A stretch of DNA of 64,000 bases from Prinia subflava. Taxonomy: Eukaryota; Chordata; Aves; Passeriformes; Cisticolidae. The DNA lies in contig NW_026960610.1 of the NCBI RefSeq assembly GCF_021018805.1, forward strand, positions 1,984,001 to 2,048,000, given 5' to 3'. Positions 25,101-37,407 of the stretch are shown in pieces. The translations under genes and the position numbers were made by a program. Numbering within the stretch: position 1 is the first letter of the stretch; each line of letters begins with the position of its first letter. Below the pieces are notes generated by a model that saw nothing but the letters and a program-made list of their open reading frames with translations, ran no database searches and was not told where the DNA came from.

Positions 25101-26271
25101 AATCTGCTGAATGCATGCCATGTTTATGCCCAGTAGCAAATGAAGTCATCAAAAATATAATCGGTGAGTGACAATCTAATCAAGAGCAGAGTGTTACTGT
25201 ATTGAATGTCTCATATGTGAGATGCGTTTCTGCTGCTTTTCTGGACAATCCACCAGTTCGAGGAAGCTGATATGTTACTGTAAACCAAAAATTGAACACA
25301 TGGAGTATCTTTACAGGTTATATCTTACTTACATGTTTCCAACTGCTATTGTCATCTCTCTCCCAGGTGTTCCTGGTGTACCAGGGAAGCCCTCCTTTTA
25401 AAAAGTGACCACTTTTATTTTCATTCCTTTCCAGCAGCCTTAACAAATATTTTGAGATTTCTTCCCACTTCAAATACTCTTCCAGCTGCTTGATATTGTT
25501 AGGTAATGCTGAAAACGGTGTCTTGTTTTCTTCTTCAAAACTGTAAGGAAAATCTCCAGTGCTTTTTTTCCCCATTAAATGTCCTGTAACAACAATTAAA
25601 GTAGCACAAAATTAACAAAGGAAGGGAAGGGAAGGGAAGGGAAGGGAAGGGAAGGGAAGGGAAGGGAAGGGAAGGGAAGGGAAGGGAAGGGAAGGGAAGG
25701 GAAGGGAAGGGAAGGGAAGGGAAGGGAAGGGAAGGGAAGGGAAGGGAAGGGAAGGGAAGGGAAGGGAAGGGAAGGGAAGGGAAGGGAAGGGAAGGGAAGG
25801 GAAGGGAAGGGAAGGGAAGGGAAGGGAAGGGAAGGGAAGGGAAGGGAAGGCTAGATAATGTCGAATTGTAGCACTACTGGGACTGAAGATTTTCTCAGTG
25901 TCACACACAATTAATTTCTTCTGTCTCTTGTGTTATATTGTCAGAGAAAACATGGCTGAGAAAGGGGCAGCGATAACCAAGCACTTTGCCTGGAGACAGA
26001 GAGAGGCGCTTGGTAAGATTTGCTGGAATAAAAGTGGACGGAGAAGCTGTAGGTTTTAGACTTACCCTGCCTCGACACAGGACGCAGGAACCGTGCTTTC
26101 CAGCACCTTTGTAGAAGTTAAACCGCACTTACCCACAGCCCAGTGGCTGCCGCGGGGGTAGATCTTGGTGAGCGCGGGGGTCCCGCCGGGCTGCAGGGGC
26201 GCCGCTCCGCCCTGCGCCGTCAGCAGCGCCAGCGCCAGCAGCGGCAGCACCGCGGGCCGCCCGTCCCGCAT
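22189..26271 (-). CDS. GRP: Gastrin-releasing peptide precursor
   Basis: This is a secreted prohormone for the bombesin-like peptide that activates GRP receptors. Coding exons on the minus strand are 26271-26133, 25583-25333 and 22242-22189 (147 residues, in phase across GT-AG introns). The signal peptide is about residues 1-23 (VLPLLALALLTAQGGA), followed at once by the mature peptide APLQPGG...GSHWAVG|HLM. Intron 1 splits the Gly before HLM. GKK after HLM gives the amidation Gly and dibasic cleavage site. The remainder is the C-terminal propeptide; exon 3 adds 17 residues ending KESIPS, matching the LLQV..VKEG.PS tail of one human isoform as I recall it. ATG 26271 is the only in-frame ATG before the signal peptide. 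Other exon-3 splice forms cannot be excluded. Confidence 0.95.
22243..25332 (-). other. GRP intron 2
   Basis: The 3.1-kb intron holds no recognised exon or repeat. A CRE-like ATGACATCAT lies near 24428. Confidence 0.6.
25621..25850. repeat. (GAAGG)46 microsatellite in GRP intron 1
   Basis: Forty-six perfect GAAGG units fill 230 bp. On the GRP sense strand this is a pure pyrimidine (CCTTC) tract that ends 37 nt before the first base of exon 2 (25583). Confidence 0.99.
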
Positions 26272-26720
26272 CCTGCCCTGCTGCGGATGCTGTCCCGAGC
26301 CGCGCTCCCCTCCGGCTCCGTCAAGGCTCCGAACTGCTGCCGCCGCCGCCCCCCATTTATCCGGAGCCAGGCCCTGCGCCTGGCGCCTCCTCACGGGCCC
26401 GCTCCCCGCCCCGCCGGTGCCCGCGGGGGGAGCTGAGGCGGTGCTGGTCCCGGGCGCGGCCCTGGGCGGGGGAGGCCGTTCTCTCTCTCGGTTACCTTCG
26501 CAACACGGGCACGTCCCACAATTTCCCGCTCCGTTCGCCGGGGGTCGGTACTGAGAGCGGCTCGGGGCATCTCGGAGCGGTGCTGCCGGCAGCGCTCGGG
26601 CACCAAGAGCTCCTCAGAGGGCGGCAACAGTCGCGGAGGGACCACTGAGGGGACCCGGGAGCTGCAGGGGGCGAGGTCACCCCCGCCCTGCGGGACCGCA
26701 CCGTGCGGGCTTCGGCTCGG
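26120..26720 (-). promoter_or_regulatory. GRP promoter and CpG island
   Basis: CpG-rich DNA covers GRP exon 1 and about 450 bp upstream. A TATA-like ATAAAT (26360-26355 on the minus strand) stands about 85 nt before the ATG, which would leave a short 5' UTR. Confidence 0.6.
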
Positions 26721-27597
26721 CTGCACTTGGGGCAAAGGGTCATGTTGTCCCTTACTGGAACAGAAAATCTCGTGCAAAGAGCTTATTTTAATTTCCAGTA
26801 TCACCTAAATTTCCTGCCACAAGTGACAGTAACGTGGACGCGCATTTACAGGACTTTCTGCTTTCTTTGCACAGGGACCCTGTAAATTTTGCAGCACCCT
26901 GAGGCACCTGGAACTGGCCAACTTTGTAGTAAATGGATGAAAAGAATTCCTGCCTGAAGAGGCAGTGCAAGGAAAAGATGGAGACGTTATAACCCTGGAA
27001 AGGCCCTGAAGTGGAACACTTAAAGTGGTTTCACTAGAGTGAAGGTGGGTGAGCAGTGATGGGATATGAAGTCCTGATGTGCCGTTTGTCACTCAGGAGA
27101 ACAGCAGGGACAGGATGAAGCCACGTGTAATGGGTGCAGTTTATGTGATGACTTTGCTGTCTAGAGAACTATGGCAGGAGGTGGGATACACAGGGAGCGG
27201 AGCTGACTGTAAGGAACCTGCCAGCTCCTCCAGCTAGCCCCAGATGACTGGAACTGAACTATCCCTCCTGGAAGCTCCCATGGATGTGAATTAACATAAT
27301 TTCTGGGCAAACTCTAGTACAATTCCTTTTGAAGGCAATTGTGTATCCCACTATATTGAGCCAAATTGTTCCCTTGTTTAGTCACAGTTTGTTTTGCCTT
27401 CTTTTACTGATTAATGTAATTCATTCTTTTCTTTTGGTTATTAATTATGCATTCCTGCTTAATTCACAATAGTATTCTCATGCCTCAAGTTTCATTGTGC
27501 AGCCTGCAGTACAGCTACAGACATGTGCTCTGTGCTGAGTGACAGCTGATCAAATAAAATATTGCCATCCAGAGACACTGGATTGTTTAGAGCAATC
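26721..27597. other. GRP-SEC11C intergenic, GRP side
   Basis: No exon is visible. About 27290-27500 is AT-rich with several homeodomain/octamer-like cores (TTAATTATGCAT) and looks unlike the surrounding sequence. Confidence 0.45.
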
Positions 27598-27601
27598 AAG
27601 G

Positions 27602-28007
27602 TGTTGCCATTTGATTGAAATAAACTGTATCTAGCTAGTAGAGAACCTTATAGTTGACATTAGTCGTAGTAGTCATGCTAAGGCTTGATAGGCCGCATAT
27701 AACCTGCAAATGAACTATCATAGTGAAATTTGTAGTGTAAGCAATGTATCTAAGGAATAATCACTTATCTAAGGAATGTACCTGTTGGCAAGAACCTAAA
27801 TGTCAAGAAGATAACAGTACCAGGCGATAGAATTAAGTAAGATGTTGTAGTGATTAAGAAATCATGTAAAGAAACATATAAAAACCCTGTAAAATTTCTG
27901 TAAGATGGGGCTCTGATTTTGGACGCTAGTCCACGGCTCCCAGGGCCCTCAATAAAGCACCGCATAAACGACTTTGGTTGTTTGTGTTTTCTTCGGATCG
28001 GGCAACA
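27602..28007 (+). mobile_element. Solo LTR, family G (4-bp TSD AAGG)
   Basis: The 406-bp LTR begins TGTTGCC and ends GGCAACA, a perfect 7-bp inverted terminal repeat. It is flanked by AAGG at 27598-27601 and 28008-28011. A CATATAAAAAC box and an AATAAA lie in promoter-like and poly(A)-like positions. A 4-bp duplication suggests class I (ERV1). Confidence 0.9.
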
Positions 28008-28011
28008 AAGG

Positions 28012-29100
28012 CAGGAAATTGAAAAATTCAGGAAACTGTCCATTTGCAGAAAACAAAACCAAAACTAACCAAACATGAATTTTTACTCAGCTCCTTGTTG
28101 CCCAGTAGTCCCAAATCTTTTAGTGAAAATACCATGCAAACAAATAAACCTTTCTCATATGTTGTATATGTACGTCTTTATTATTTATTTACTTGTTAAT
28201 AAGGTTTTATTCTAATTCTTAATTAATTACCCTTCTAAGAAAACTAATAACTTGATAATATTGGGAAATATTATTCTGGACCCCCCACAACAGAAAAAGA
28301 ACCAGGTACAACCAAAGTATGTTACGAACTGTGAGTGACTCAACTCACTCAAGACAATCTTTCTCTTTAAGAAGAAGCCTGATAACATCAATTTGTGTTT
28401 GAACATCAAGAAACAGCTCTCTCTGTTTTAAAATACCCTTCTCCTATTCATATATCCCATGGCAAAGCAAAAAGTTGCTGTGCTTCATGGCAGGAAAACA
28501 TTCACGGTTTTTAAATGCTATTACCACGATAACACTCTAATTTCCTTCCTTTACATTTTAGACAAGCATCATTGTTCTATCAGCAATGCACATTTGATGG
28601 CTATAAAAAGGGATAAGAATGGTGTGGCTTTCATAATTTTCTTTGTAGGGATCCTAGTGTTAGACACAGCCAGGATGTATGTACAGAACAAACACTGGTG
28701 GAAGCCTATCTCCAATGTAATAACAGGCATGATCACTGAGGGATACTCTGTAAATGTTGAAGATGCTGAATAGACTAATCTCCAGCATTTCCAACCTGCA
28801 CTCAGGGCAGGTGTTCTGCAAATAACCAGCATCGACTCAGTGCTGCAACATTCCCTGCAGAACTGAAGACATTTCTCAGAAAAGAGCTCCACAACTTTAC
28901 AGAGGCTGAATAATATGAAATAATTACATTTATTTAATAAGGCCCAGTGTAAGATAGTTGATACTGTTTGTGCTGCATTTTGGGAAGCCCTGGAAAGTTG
29001 AAGCTTAACCACAGTGATTGCTCACTGCACATTTAACATGTGCCAGGCTGCTGTGACAGCCACAAGTTTGGGTTTATGATATTTGCGGTGGAGGGGTTCA
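28012..29100. other. Intergenic
   Basis: No recognised feature. A 104-codon plus-strand frame at 28459-28773 has no recognisable domain or supporting signals. Confidence 0.5.
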
Positions 29101-29149
29101 ATAATTGAAGAATTCAAATGGGAAGCATTTATGGACATGCCTGTGGACC

Positions 29150-29395
29150 AGAACAGCCTACAGAGACCATCTAGACCAACAGCCTGAGCCCTTCCAGGCT
29201 GCTCAGAAGCTGGAGCATTGTCCAAGTACTGCTGGAATGCTGAGCCTGGGGCATCCACCTTCTCCCAAAGGAGGCTGCTCCAGGTCTGAGCACCCTCTCA
29301 GTATGGAAATGCTTCCTAACATCCACTCTGATCCCCCCTGGCACAGCTCTGAGCCACTCCTGTGACTGGATCCCAGTGTCATATCGGCTAGCTGC
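29150..29395 (-). mobile_element. CR1 non-LTR fragment
   Basis: The text 'gaccatctagaccaac' followed by 'ggctgctccaggtctgagcaccctctcag' and 'gaaatgcttcctaacatc' follows the pattern of the 3' part of chicken repeat 1, read on the opposite strand. It is quite diverged and its limits are approximate. Confidence 0.6.
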
Positions 29396-29512
29396 AAAAT
29401 GTCCAGCTGCACTCTCCAAGTCAGAGCTGACTGTGCTCACATTGGGGTATGTGGACAGCATAAATCTGGATTTCAGCAATACCAAGAGAAAGAAAAAATC
29501 TTACTCCTCATA

Positions 29513-29930
29513 TGTGGAATTGCATTTTATGGAAATGGTTTGCTCTGGCTCACCCCTGGAAAGTGTATGGTTTATCTCAAGTCTGTAATCTCCCTGCAGT
29601 ATCATGTATCTGTAACTCTATTGGCTGAGGAATCTTACCGCGCCTACTTCGAAACTCCCTGTTAAGAGTGCAAGGGGAAGTGGGCTCCTTCTCTTTGCCC
29701 GGGAGGTCTCCAGAGGCTCCCCTTCCCTCTCTCCCCTTCCCTTCCCCCTCTCCCTCAGTGACCATGCTGCCTTCCTGGGGTTGAACTCCAAATAAACCCT
29801 CATCTCATCAGCACCTCACCAGCGTCTAGAGTCTCTTTACCTGCCTGCATGCGAACACCCACGACCCTAGAGCCCGGGGGGCTTCTGGGGAACCTTCCCC
29901 GGGGACCCCCCTTAAATCTAAATCACAACA
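29513..29930 (+). mobile_element. Solo LTR, family C (6-bp TSD CTCATA)
   Basis: The 418-bp LTR runs TGTGGAATTGC... to ...CACAACA with CTCATA at 29507-29512 and 29931-29936. A second copy is at 57371-57829. AATAAA is present in 'ccaaataaaccctc'. The 6-bp duplication fits class II. Confidence 0.92.
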
Positions 29931-30033
29931 CTCATACACTGTCTCCAAAAACACATTATTTTTTTCTTAACTAGGATGATACACTTCCAGGAAGACTGCA
30001 TTAAGGATCCCAACATTATTCTGCCATGCCATT

Positions 30034-30361
30034 TGTTGCCATGAGGTTTTTCCCTGGTTTGCCGAGCGTTCATATTAAAGGAGAAATGTGCAGTTTCTCG
30101 CGCTCATGAATGTAAACACAGGACCATGTTTTGTAAACACTGCCCTTGTTATGAATTCCTTCTCAAGGAGAATGGGAGGTTGAATGACGGCCTCCTTGGC
30201 CAATGTGGTGGGGAGATGGGAATTCCATCCTCCAATCCACAGGCCTCATAGGAAATGTATAAAGGTGGGTTTTTGTAAATAAAGTTGTCTTCCTGCCCTG
30301 CATGCCCAATGAACCCAGATCTGTCCCCGAGTCTCATTTCTGGTTAGGCCCCGCGGTGATA
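30034..30361 (+). mobile_element. Solo LTR, family F (6-bp TSD GCCATT)
   Basis: The 328-bp LTR reads TGTTGCCATGAGG... to ...GCGGTGATA, flanked by GCCATT at 30028-30033 and 30362-30367. It is the plus-strand partner of 19543-19872 and shares the unusual TA terminus. A TATAAA-like box and AATAAA ('gtaaataaagttg') are present. Confidence 0.9.
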
Positions 30362-30367
30362 GCCATT

Positions 30368-31479
30368 TATTATACTCAACTTTATTTCTATACAATTTGA
30401 CACAAAATAAGTAATTTTTATAATACAGTTGGACATGAAAACTGCTTAGTAGGACACAAAAGAAGTAATATTACTTAGAGAAATTCAGCAGTTGTCTGTT
30501 GAGCGTGAGCTGTTACAACAGAAAAGGTGTCATTATTGTAAAATAGAGTATTTTTGCAGAGGTAAGGGATTACAGAAGAAACAGAACTCCAGAGGAAAAA
30601 AGCATCATGCTGTTCCTTATCAAAGCTACAAAACCAAAGTCATCAAGGAAAACAAGTTCTGCTTTGTTGAAGGTGGAACACTGACATTTGAAGGTAAGAG
30701 AAAAAGACAGTTATCAGGTAAGTTTTTAAATGAAAAATCAATTTTATGTTTAACATTATTCAGGTGTTATATGATAGGAGAGAATAATACATTCTCCAAA
30801 CTGGCATAAGAGTTCTGGTTTCCCCTTCTTGGCAATATCCCTGAAGTGTACTACTGTGCTATTCATTCAGTAATTTACAAGTGTTATTAAATCCCCAGAA
30901 AACCTTTTTGTTAGGTTTGTTTAAGAGCTAGGACACAAAAGGCAGAATCGTCAACAGCCTGAACAGTAGCAATACACACAGTCCCTAAAAATCAGGCCTC
31001 TAGAAATCAGGCCATCTGGGCTTTTTTCCTTACCACATGAAAGAGCAAGTTTCAAATTCAGGGGGAAAGTTTTGAGTCCCCACTGCTCAGTACCAAATCA
31101 GAGTGAAACTCCCCTTCTTGGCTGTTTTTGTCAGCCACAACCAGCCAACTTAAGCATGTCTGACTAAACTCCTAGAACTTACTACCTGTTCAGAGATTCT
31201 GTGTCCTTACAAGCATTGATCAAAACAGTTTGTATGGTGGAGAAAAGAGGACACTGACAGATTAAAAATAACCCCCAAAACAAACAGGAGGGCAAAAGTG
31301 GGTTCAGATGCAGCACCAGTCAAGAAAACCCACTGTGGCATGGCAAGAGAGCCCTTGGCTGCTCCAGCACAACAGTCCTCCAAACCAGTGCCAGGCTAGC
31401 TGAGAGCAGTCTGTAGAAGGTGGTAAATATGTAATTTTGTAATTAGCCAGCAGCCAACAGCTTCACTCATTAGGTGTAG
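30368..31479. other. Intergenic downstream of SEC11C
   Basis: AT-rich sequence with no recognised gene or repeat. Confidence 0.5.
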
Positions 31480-31485
31480 TTTATT
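31480..31485 (-). terminator. SEC11C poly(A) signal
   Basis: TTTATT on the plus strand is AATAAA on the SEC11C strand, 104 nt past the stop codon. Confidence 0.65.
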
Positions 31486-31588
31486 TAGAAAAGACAAAAG
31501 CTTGCACAGTTTTGTAACCATATACAGAAATGAAACCATCTGAAATATATTAGTTTTTTCCCCTGTATATTTCCCTTTGTTCTTGTGT

Positions 31589-34500
31589 TTAGGATTCCCG
31601 TTTGAGCAGTACATACGCTCCCATCACTGCCAGGAGAGCATACTGCAAAGAAACACAGAACACAGACTCGTTACAACTCTTCTCCACTGAGCTCTGAAAG
31701 CACAAACTGTTCAAATGGTGCCCTCTCAAACATCACACCTTCCACAATTACAGAGCTCTGGTCCTATAGAACCGCAGGAAGATTTTAAAGTGATCCAATT
31801 CATCATAACCAGGCATCACAACTGGATACACTTAGCTAACAAAATTCTAATAAATTATGTTTTCAACTCATTACAAACAACAAATTCTACTGCCCAACAG
31901 TGAGCAAGGAAACTCAGCTCATCGTACGTTAGGTACCAAACCACAGACACAAATTTATTAACCTGTATGCTTAGAGGCAAGGTTCTTATTGTCTGTACTT
32001 GTTATTTTAGCAATTCAAGTATTCAAAATATCAGTATACACACCTTAAATTTTGGGTAGTCATTCATTATTATAGTTACCATTCCTACGTAGGGCAAAAA
32101 CCTGTAATTGATAAAACAGGTGAATGTAAAATTAACCCTCAAATATTACATGGAAGTATTTTAATGCTACTCAATCTGGAACATTTCGGTGCAATCTCAT
32201 CATTTACACCTGGAACTAATGCAGATCTGAATAGGAAGTAAAATTCATTAGTTTTCCTTATTCAAAGTTATCTGAGAAAATCTGAAGAGATTTCAGCTCA
32301 ACTGGAGAAGGGGACAAAGTCAAAAGCTCAAACCTTGCATAAAATTCCTGTGGAATGCCAAGACAATTTCCTAGGAATTTCCAGCAATTACAAGGAGAAG
32401 CTGGTTAATTTTGTATTTTCAGGTGAACTATTTGTTAAATGTCCTTTTTTTTCCCCCACACTCCACATCAGTGGGAGGACTACAGGAAGCAACTTTTCCA
32501 GGTTTTCTTTTTAATTACAATTCTATTTAAGAAATTTAAAAAAATACATCAGATCTAGTTTGTATCAACAGCAGAACCAATTTAAGAGCTAATTTTTCTG
32601 TTTAATTACAAAGTACATTTTGCTTTACTTACCCTCTTGCTCTTCCAACAACATCTTTCTTCTCTAACCAATTCTGACCTTCTTTATACAAGCCTCTATC
32701 ATCAACTTCATTATTATCCCCTTTAGTCAGAAATTTGATGTTCCCATTTCCTCTAGAAGGCAATGAGGTGATAAATTAAATAGCACTTAATTTAAAAATC
32801 TCAACATCTACAAAGCAAATGAGGATGAAAAGTGCTACAAGATTAGATAAGAATGTTTGCTTTCAGCCCTGCTTATTGAACAAGCAGCATTAAATCATTA
32901 ACATTACAAACTTTACTGACTTTATCTATCAACAGATATTGACAAGAAACGTTTTTTGCAACACTCCTAGATTGTCAATTGATGTAAGCAATTACACAAT
33001 TGACATGAAAGGGACATTGTCCATCCAGGCACTAAACTTCCTCAACAAATGCCCTGTGTGTTTATCAGCATCTTCCACAGAATACAAATTCAAATAAAGT
33101 TCTTAAGTTCACAGTCTTGAAATGAATTTTGCTCAAGTACAGAAATTAGGAGTTCTCATAAAGACAAACTAGGTAATAAAAAAATTAAATAGGTGATTCT
33201 AGGAAATTTTAAAAAAGCATGGAAGAAGAGAGATTACTCAAGAAATAAACACCTTTAGTTCATGGAGCAAATATGTCAATGCTTGCCACCTCCAGCTCAG
33301 CTTTTCACTGTGCAGAACTAGGACAAGAACTGTGGTTTGGAAGAAACTGTTTAGCAGAGCAGGCATCTGCAATCAAGCCCTCTCCCTGCTGCTTTTCAGC
33401 AAGAATTGTTGTGGGCAGTGTGGCCAAGAGACACAAGAATAAGAAGAATCTCTTCTTTTATCCTGAGTCAAATTTGGAAAACTTCAGTTAGCAAAGCTCA
33501 CACACTGTCAGGCTGCACCCTGATTCTGAATCTCCACCTTCCATCAAAAATTTGCTCTTATAACCAAAATCCTAACTATACAACCATGAGCATAGAAGTG
33601 AATTCTGCTCCCATGCACATTCCTGCTGCCAGGATTCCTCCTGGGCACAGCTTTACCTGCACCAACCCTGAGCAGCTTCGCTGAGGGAAAGGTCTCAGAG
33701 CCTCGAGATGTGTGGCACAGAACTGAGGACAGAAGTGGATCACATCCTCTAGCTGAGCCTTCTCTCACTGCTTATCTTTATTTGCCTTTCTCACACACTA
33801 AACCACCATTAAACCGTCACTGAAAGCCATGGGGAAGGAAAGGAGTTTTAGGGACAAAAAAACGCCAAGTTGCATTACTTTTCATGTACTTTGATAACTC
33901 TATGAACTATTGGAATGTCTCTGCCTTCAACTTTAAAAACAACTATTTCACCAGCTCTGATTGGGTCGTCATGGAAGTTTGTTAGGAATAGCAGGTCTCC
34001 CCTGTGAAAAGCTGGTTCCATGCTGCCACTACAAACAACAAGAAAGAGAGAGTTTGTTGGCATAAATGAAAGAAGCACCATGGAACCAAAGAACAGTGAA
34101 TTCTTACAGATAAACCCACAATTTTAACTGAGATCTGTAACTTCACCCATTCAGTAACACTGCTCAGACCTTTAACAGAACCCAAATCCCAGAAAGCAAT
34201 CTGCAGGAGTTTAGTTTACCCATTAAGTGAAAGAACTTTGATTTTAAAAGGTATCACACATTTACTGCTCCTACAAACCTCAGTGGAAACGGGGCCGTGG
34301 CTACTGACAGTGTGACTTTTGCCAGAGCCCAAACACAGCTAGAAGAAAGCAAGTGTTTTAAGTCCTTCTTTAAATAGGTGAGATTTCAAATTCCAAATGT
34401 ATCCAAGGGGAAGGGGGAGGAGACAAAAGGCAAAACAATACCTGGAATTGAAGCAGAAAGCCTTTCCATTGACTCACCTGAGCACCACAACTATGGGGCT

Positions 34501-35324
34501 CTCACTGCCAGTGACCACGATCAACCCTTTCCAGATCATTAGGGCAGAAGACACAATCATAGCAAAATTTAAGACTTGGTAATATAGCTGCGTGAAACAA
34601 GAAAATTGGTTTTTAAAGGCACTGTATTGTATTTAGAAGCACAACACAGAACTTCAACTCAGGTGCACCACAAATTCTCGGCTTTTATGCTAAAATCCTA
34701 TTCCAACACAAGTCTGGTGGCACAGATTGCCATGTCAGAATCCACCAAACTGCAGCATTAAGCTGGAATCCTCTGTGTGCCTTAGTCTTGGGTTAATCCA
34801 CTCCTGTGTGTCAGTGACAGAGGCAAACGCTCTGATAAAGGCTTATAAAGCTGCGGAGGCGACCTGGCAAACGATCAAACCTGGTTCGGTCACACGGCGC
34901 TGACTCCCTCCCGAGCTCAGAAATATCCCCAAGGGATATGTGGAACACCGGACTATCAGCAGAAGCTGACTTTCTGAGAGTGACTTTTGTTTAAAAAGAG
35001 AAGCTGTAGGAGACGAGAGACGACAAAGGATAATTTCCTGCTACTCTCATACTGAAATTCTTATCAAGAAAATCACTGATTTGACTTTCTGCCCCCCAGT
35101 TCTCTTGCTCCGCCAGCCCTCCCAGCAGCGGATACGCTTTAACCACACTCCATTTTTTTGGTCCTTTTCTCGGCAGCACACGGGGACAGTGGCGGGAAGG
35201 ACCCTGCACGCTGGCGTTTGAAAACCTCCGCTCCCCGGTGAAGGGGTGAGAGCCGCGGGGGCCCCGGACGCAGCCCCGGTACCTGCCGCTTGTTCATGCG
35301 CCGCAGGTCCCCGAATAGATCCAT
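31589..35324 (-). CDS. SEC11C: Signal peptidase complex catalytic subunit SEC11C
   Basis: SEC11C is a serine protease of the ER signal peptidase complex, a single-pass membrane protein that removes signal peptides. Six coding exons on the minus strand: 35324-35283, 34587-34478, 34028-33879, 32752-32633, 32101-32044, 31642-31589. They total 177 residues in one frame, all GT-AG. The N-terminus is [14 protein letters not shown]; a membrane segment ([12 protein letters not shown]) is at about residues 22-38. Catalytic Ser53 is in SGSMEP, the His is His93 (IVHRV), and the Asp candidates Asp113/Asp119 are in [11 protein letters not shown]. The last exon ([17 protein letters not shown]) matches the SEC11C rather than SEC11A tail as I recall it. 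Adjacency to GRP agrees. An upstream in-frame TTG exists but no upstream ATG. Confidence 0.96.
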
Positions 35325-35900
35325 TGCGGCCCCGCAGCGGACCCTGCTGCTCCTGGGCCAGCACAACCCGCGCCCCTAGCGCAGTGCCATGGATGACAGC
35401 GGGACCCGCGCTGCTCTCTGGGATCTGTAGTCTCCTTCCTCTCCCGCCCTGCTAACATACAGAGAGCCTCCGCGGCCAGATGAACTATAACTCCCAGACG
35501 CACCGCGGCGAAAGGTCCTCATGACGAGGCCCCTTGCTTCTTGCCCGTTGAGGTGCCCGAGCAGCTGGCTATACCGAGGGACCGTCGGTGAACGCTCAGA
35601 CCCCTCGGCTCGGCGGGAAGAACCACGCCCGCACGAGAAACATCGGGACGGGTGCACTGGTCTCCCGGGGAGGGAGAGTTTTGGGTCAAGGCGACTGCCG
35701 CGGTCATCCTGGGGCCGCCGCTGCGTGTGCGCAGCTCATTGGCGGGACGGGGAGCACGTGAGCGCTCGCTCTCTGAAGGGGGGGCGCTGTGAGGGGCGGG
35801 CGGGGATGGCCGGCAGGGGGCGCTGTGCTGGGCGCGGGAACGGCGTGAGGGGCCGTGCAGGCGGAGGGGTGTGAAGGGATCGAAGGGGACATCGCACTGT
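35150..35900. promoter_or_regulatory. SEC11C CpG island promoter
   Basis: CpG-dense DNA covers exon 1 and about 600 bp upstream. It could support divergent transcription, but I see no convincing plus-strand gene; open frames there are GC-driven. Confidence 0.7.
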
Positions 35901-36580
35901 CCTCACCAGCTGTGGGCGGAATCATCTCATGGCAGCAGCTAGCGGTGACCTCAGTGTTTGCTCAGGGACTGCGACACGGCCTCGATCAGAGAAGAGCACA
36001 GAGGCCCAGAAAAGCTGCAGTCCTGTGTGGCAGCTCCCCGGTGCCCTCCGCAGTCCTGGTGGCCGGCAGGGATGGGCCGGGGCTTCTCAGAGTGTGCCTG
36101 GCAGTGGGTCAGACCCCCAGCAGCACAGGCAGACTTCACACCCATTTCCAGTTCGTCACTGAATGGTTGCATGAGCCTGAAGCAGCAAGCAGCCACACAG
36201 ATACAGGTCACAGCCCAGAGCCTGATTTCCTGGGAATTAAATGGGCCAAACCGAGTCAGGCATTCACTAAGTTTAAAATTAGCCCCTGAAGACTGAGAAT
36301 GGGAGAACAGAGAACACATGGAAATGCTACTAAGATAAATGGAAACAAACTGTCTGACCAGAGCAGTGTTTTTGTAATTTGCCAGAAATTCATCAAGACT
36401 TTAATGTTGGTAATCAGGTGGACAAGACGGACTAGGACTGGCTAAGAGAGGCAGAACTGGCATTAGATCACAGGGGAAGGTGTGATGCTCTCAGGAATGA
36501 ACACAAATGGCAAACTGGAAAGCTTGCTCCAAGGACACCAGCTAGGCATTGTTATGAACAAGTTTATAAGTTAATCGATT
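35901..36580. other. Intergenic upstream of SEC11C
   Basis: No recognised gene. A plus-strand open frame reaching 36289 has no known domain. Confidence 0.45.
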
Positions 36581-36585
36581 GTTAC

Positions 36586-37297
36586 TGTTATAAATGTCCA
36601 GCCAATTTCCAATTTAAAAAATAAATTTTATTAATTAAAGAAATTACAGAACAAAATTTAGGCAAACCAGCAATCGAAAGTGCAGTGGCGATAACCCAGG
36701 ATCAGCACTGGGTGAACCTTAGCCACAGCCTCTATCGCACTGTAACCCTCTCCAGTTCACAAATTCAGCCCGTCCGGGGTCCCCTTAAATACAGTTTATT
36801 TCGCCCGCGGCCCCCAGAGTTCTTTGTTCTATTCAGCCACCCCGTCTCCCGAATAGGCTTTCCGGGGAAAGGATGAATAATAATTTTAGTTTTTCCTTCA
36901 GCCATCTCCTCTGCTAAATAGACTTTCAGGGGAGAGATGAATAATAATTTTGGTTTTTCAGAGTGTCTGAATAGGGATTCAAAATGATGAATAGAGGTGT
37001 GTCTTCTCCGATACTGCTGCTGAGATAGGTATCTCTTCTTGATGGCTGGTCGTTTCACAGCTTTCTTGCCCAGAGAGGGTCGGTCCACCCTCCTTTCTTG
37101 TGGTTAATGGTGGTGCTTCTCGCTTCTCCAGCTCCACCTTGGATTTCCCGGCAGCGGCTTTTGTTCTCTCTGAAACATAATTGCTACAATCCCGGGCTTG
37201 AAGCACTGAAACCTGCAACCCCGGGCTTGCTTGTTACATGTATTTTTTTATATACATATAACCTTATAACACGAATTATCCCGTGGCATTTATTACA
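36586..37297 (-). mobile_element. Solo LTR, family E copy 5 (TSD GTTAC)
   Basis: The plus strand shows TGTTATAAATGTCC at the left and ATTTATTACA at the right, flanked by GTTAC at 36581-36585 and 37298-37302. TTTATT (poly(A) signal in reverse) and a 'ttcacaaattcagcccgtccgggg' stretch match the complement of the plus-strand copies at 37.4-40.3 kb. It is the most diverged copy of the cluster. Confidence 0.82.
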
Positions 37298-37407
37298 GTT
37301 ACCGTGTTCTGTTAATTGTTAAATGCTACCATGTCAAATGTTGATCACCAAGATGAATGCATAGACTGATAGCCTCTGCTCCCCAAAATGGCGCACAATA
37401 TGCAAAT

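Noticed and set aside
25612..25908. 98-codon minus-strand frame of LPFPS repeats
   Set aside because: It is the translation of the (CCTTC) array in GRP intron 1.
26272..26394. N-terminal extension of GRP from 26394
   Set aside because: The extension starts at GTG, not ATG; the signal peptide begins at ATG 26271.
28459..28773. 104-codon plus-strand frame with a hydrophobic patch
   Set aside because: No recognised domain, AT-rich surroundings, no promoter or splice evidence; chance frame is the simpler reading.
35855..36289. 144-codon plus-strand frame upstream of SEC11C
   Set aside because: Begins at a non-ATG codon in the CpG island and has no known domain; a non-coding divergent transcript is possible but not shown.
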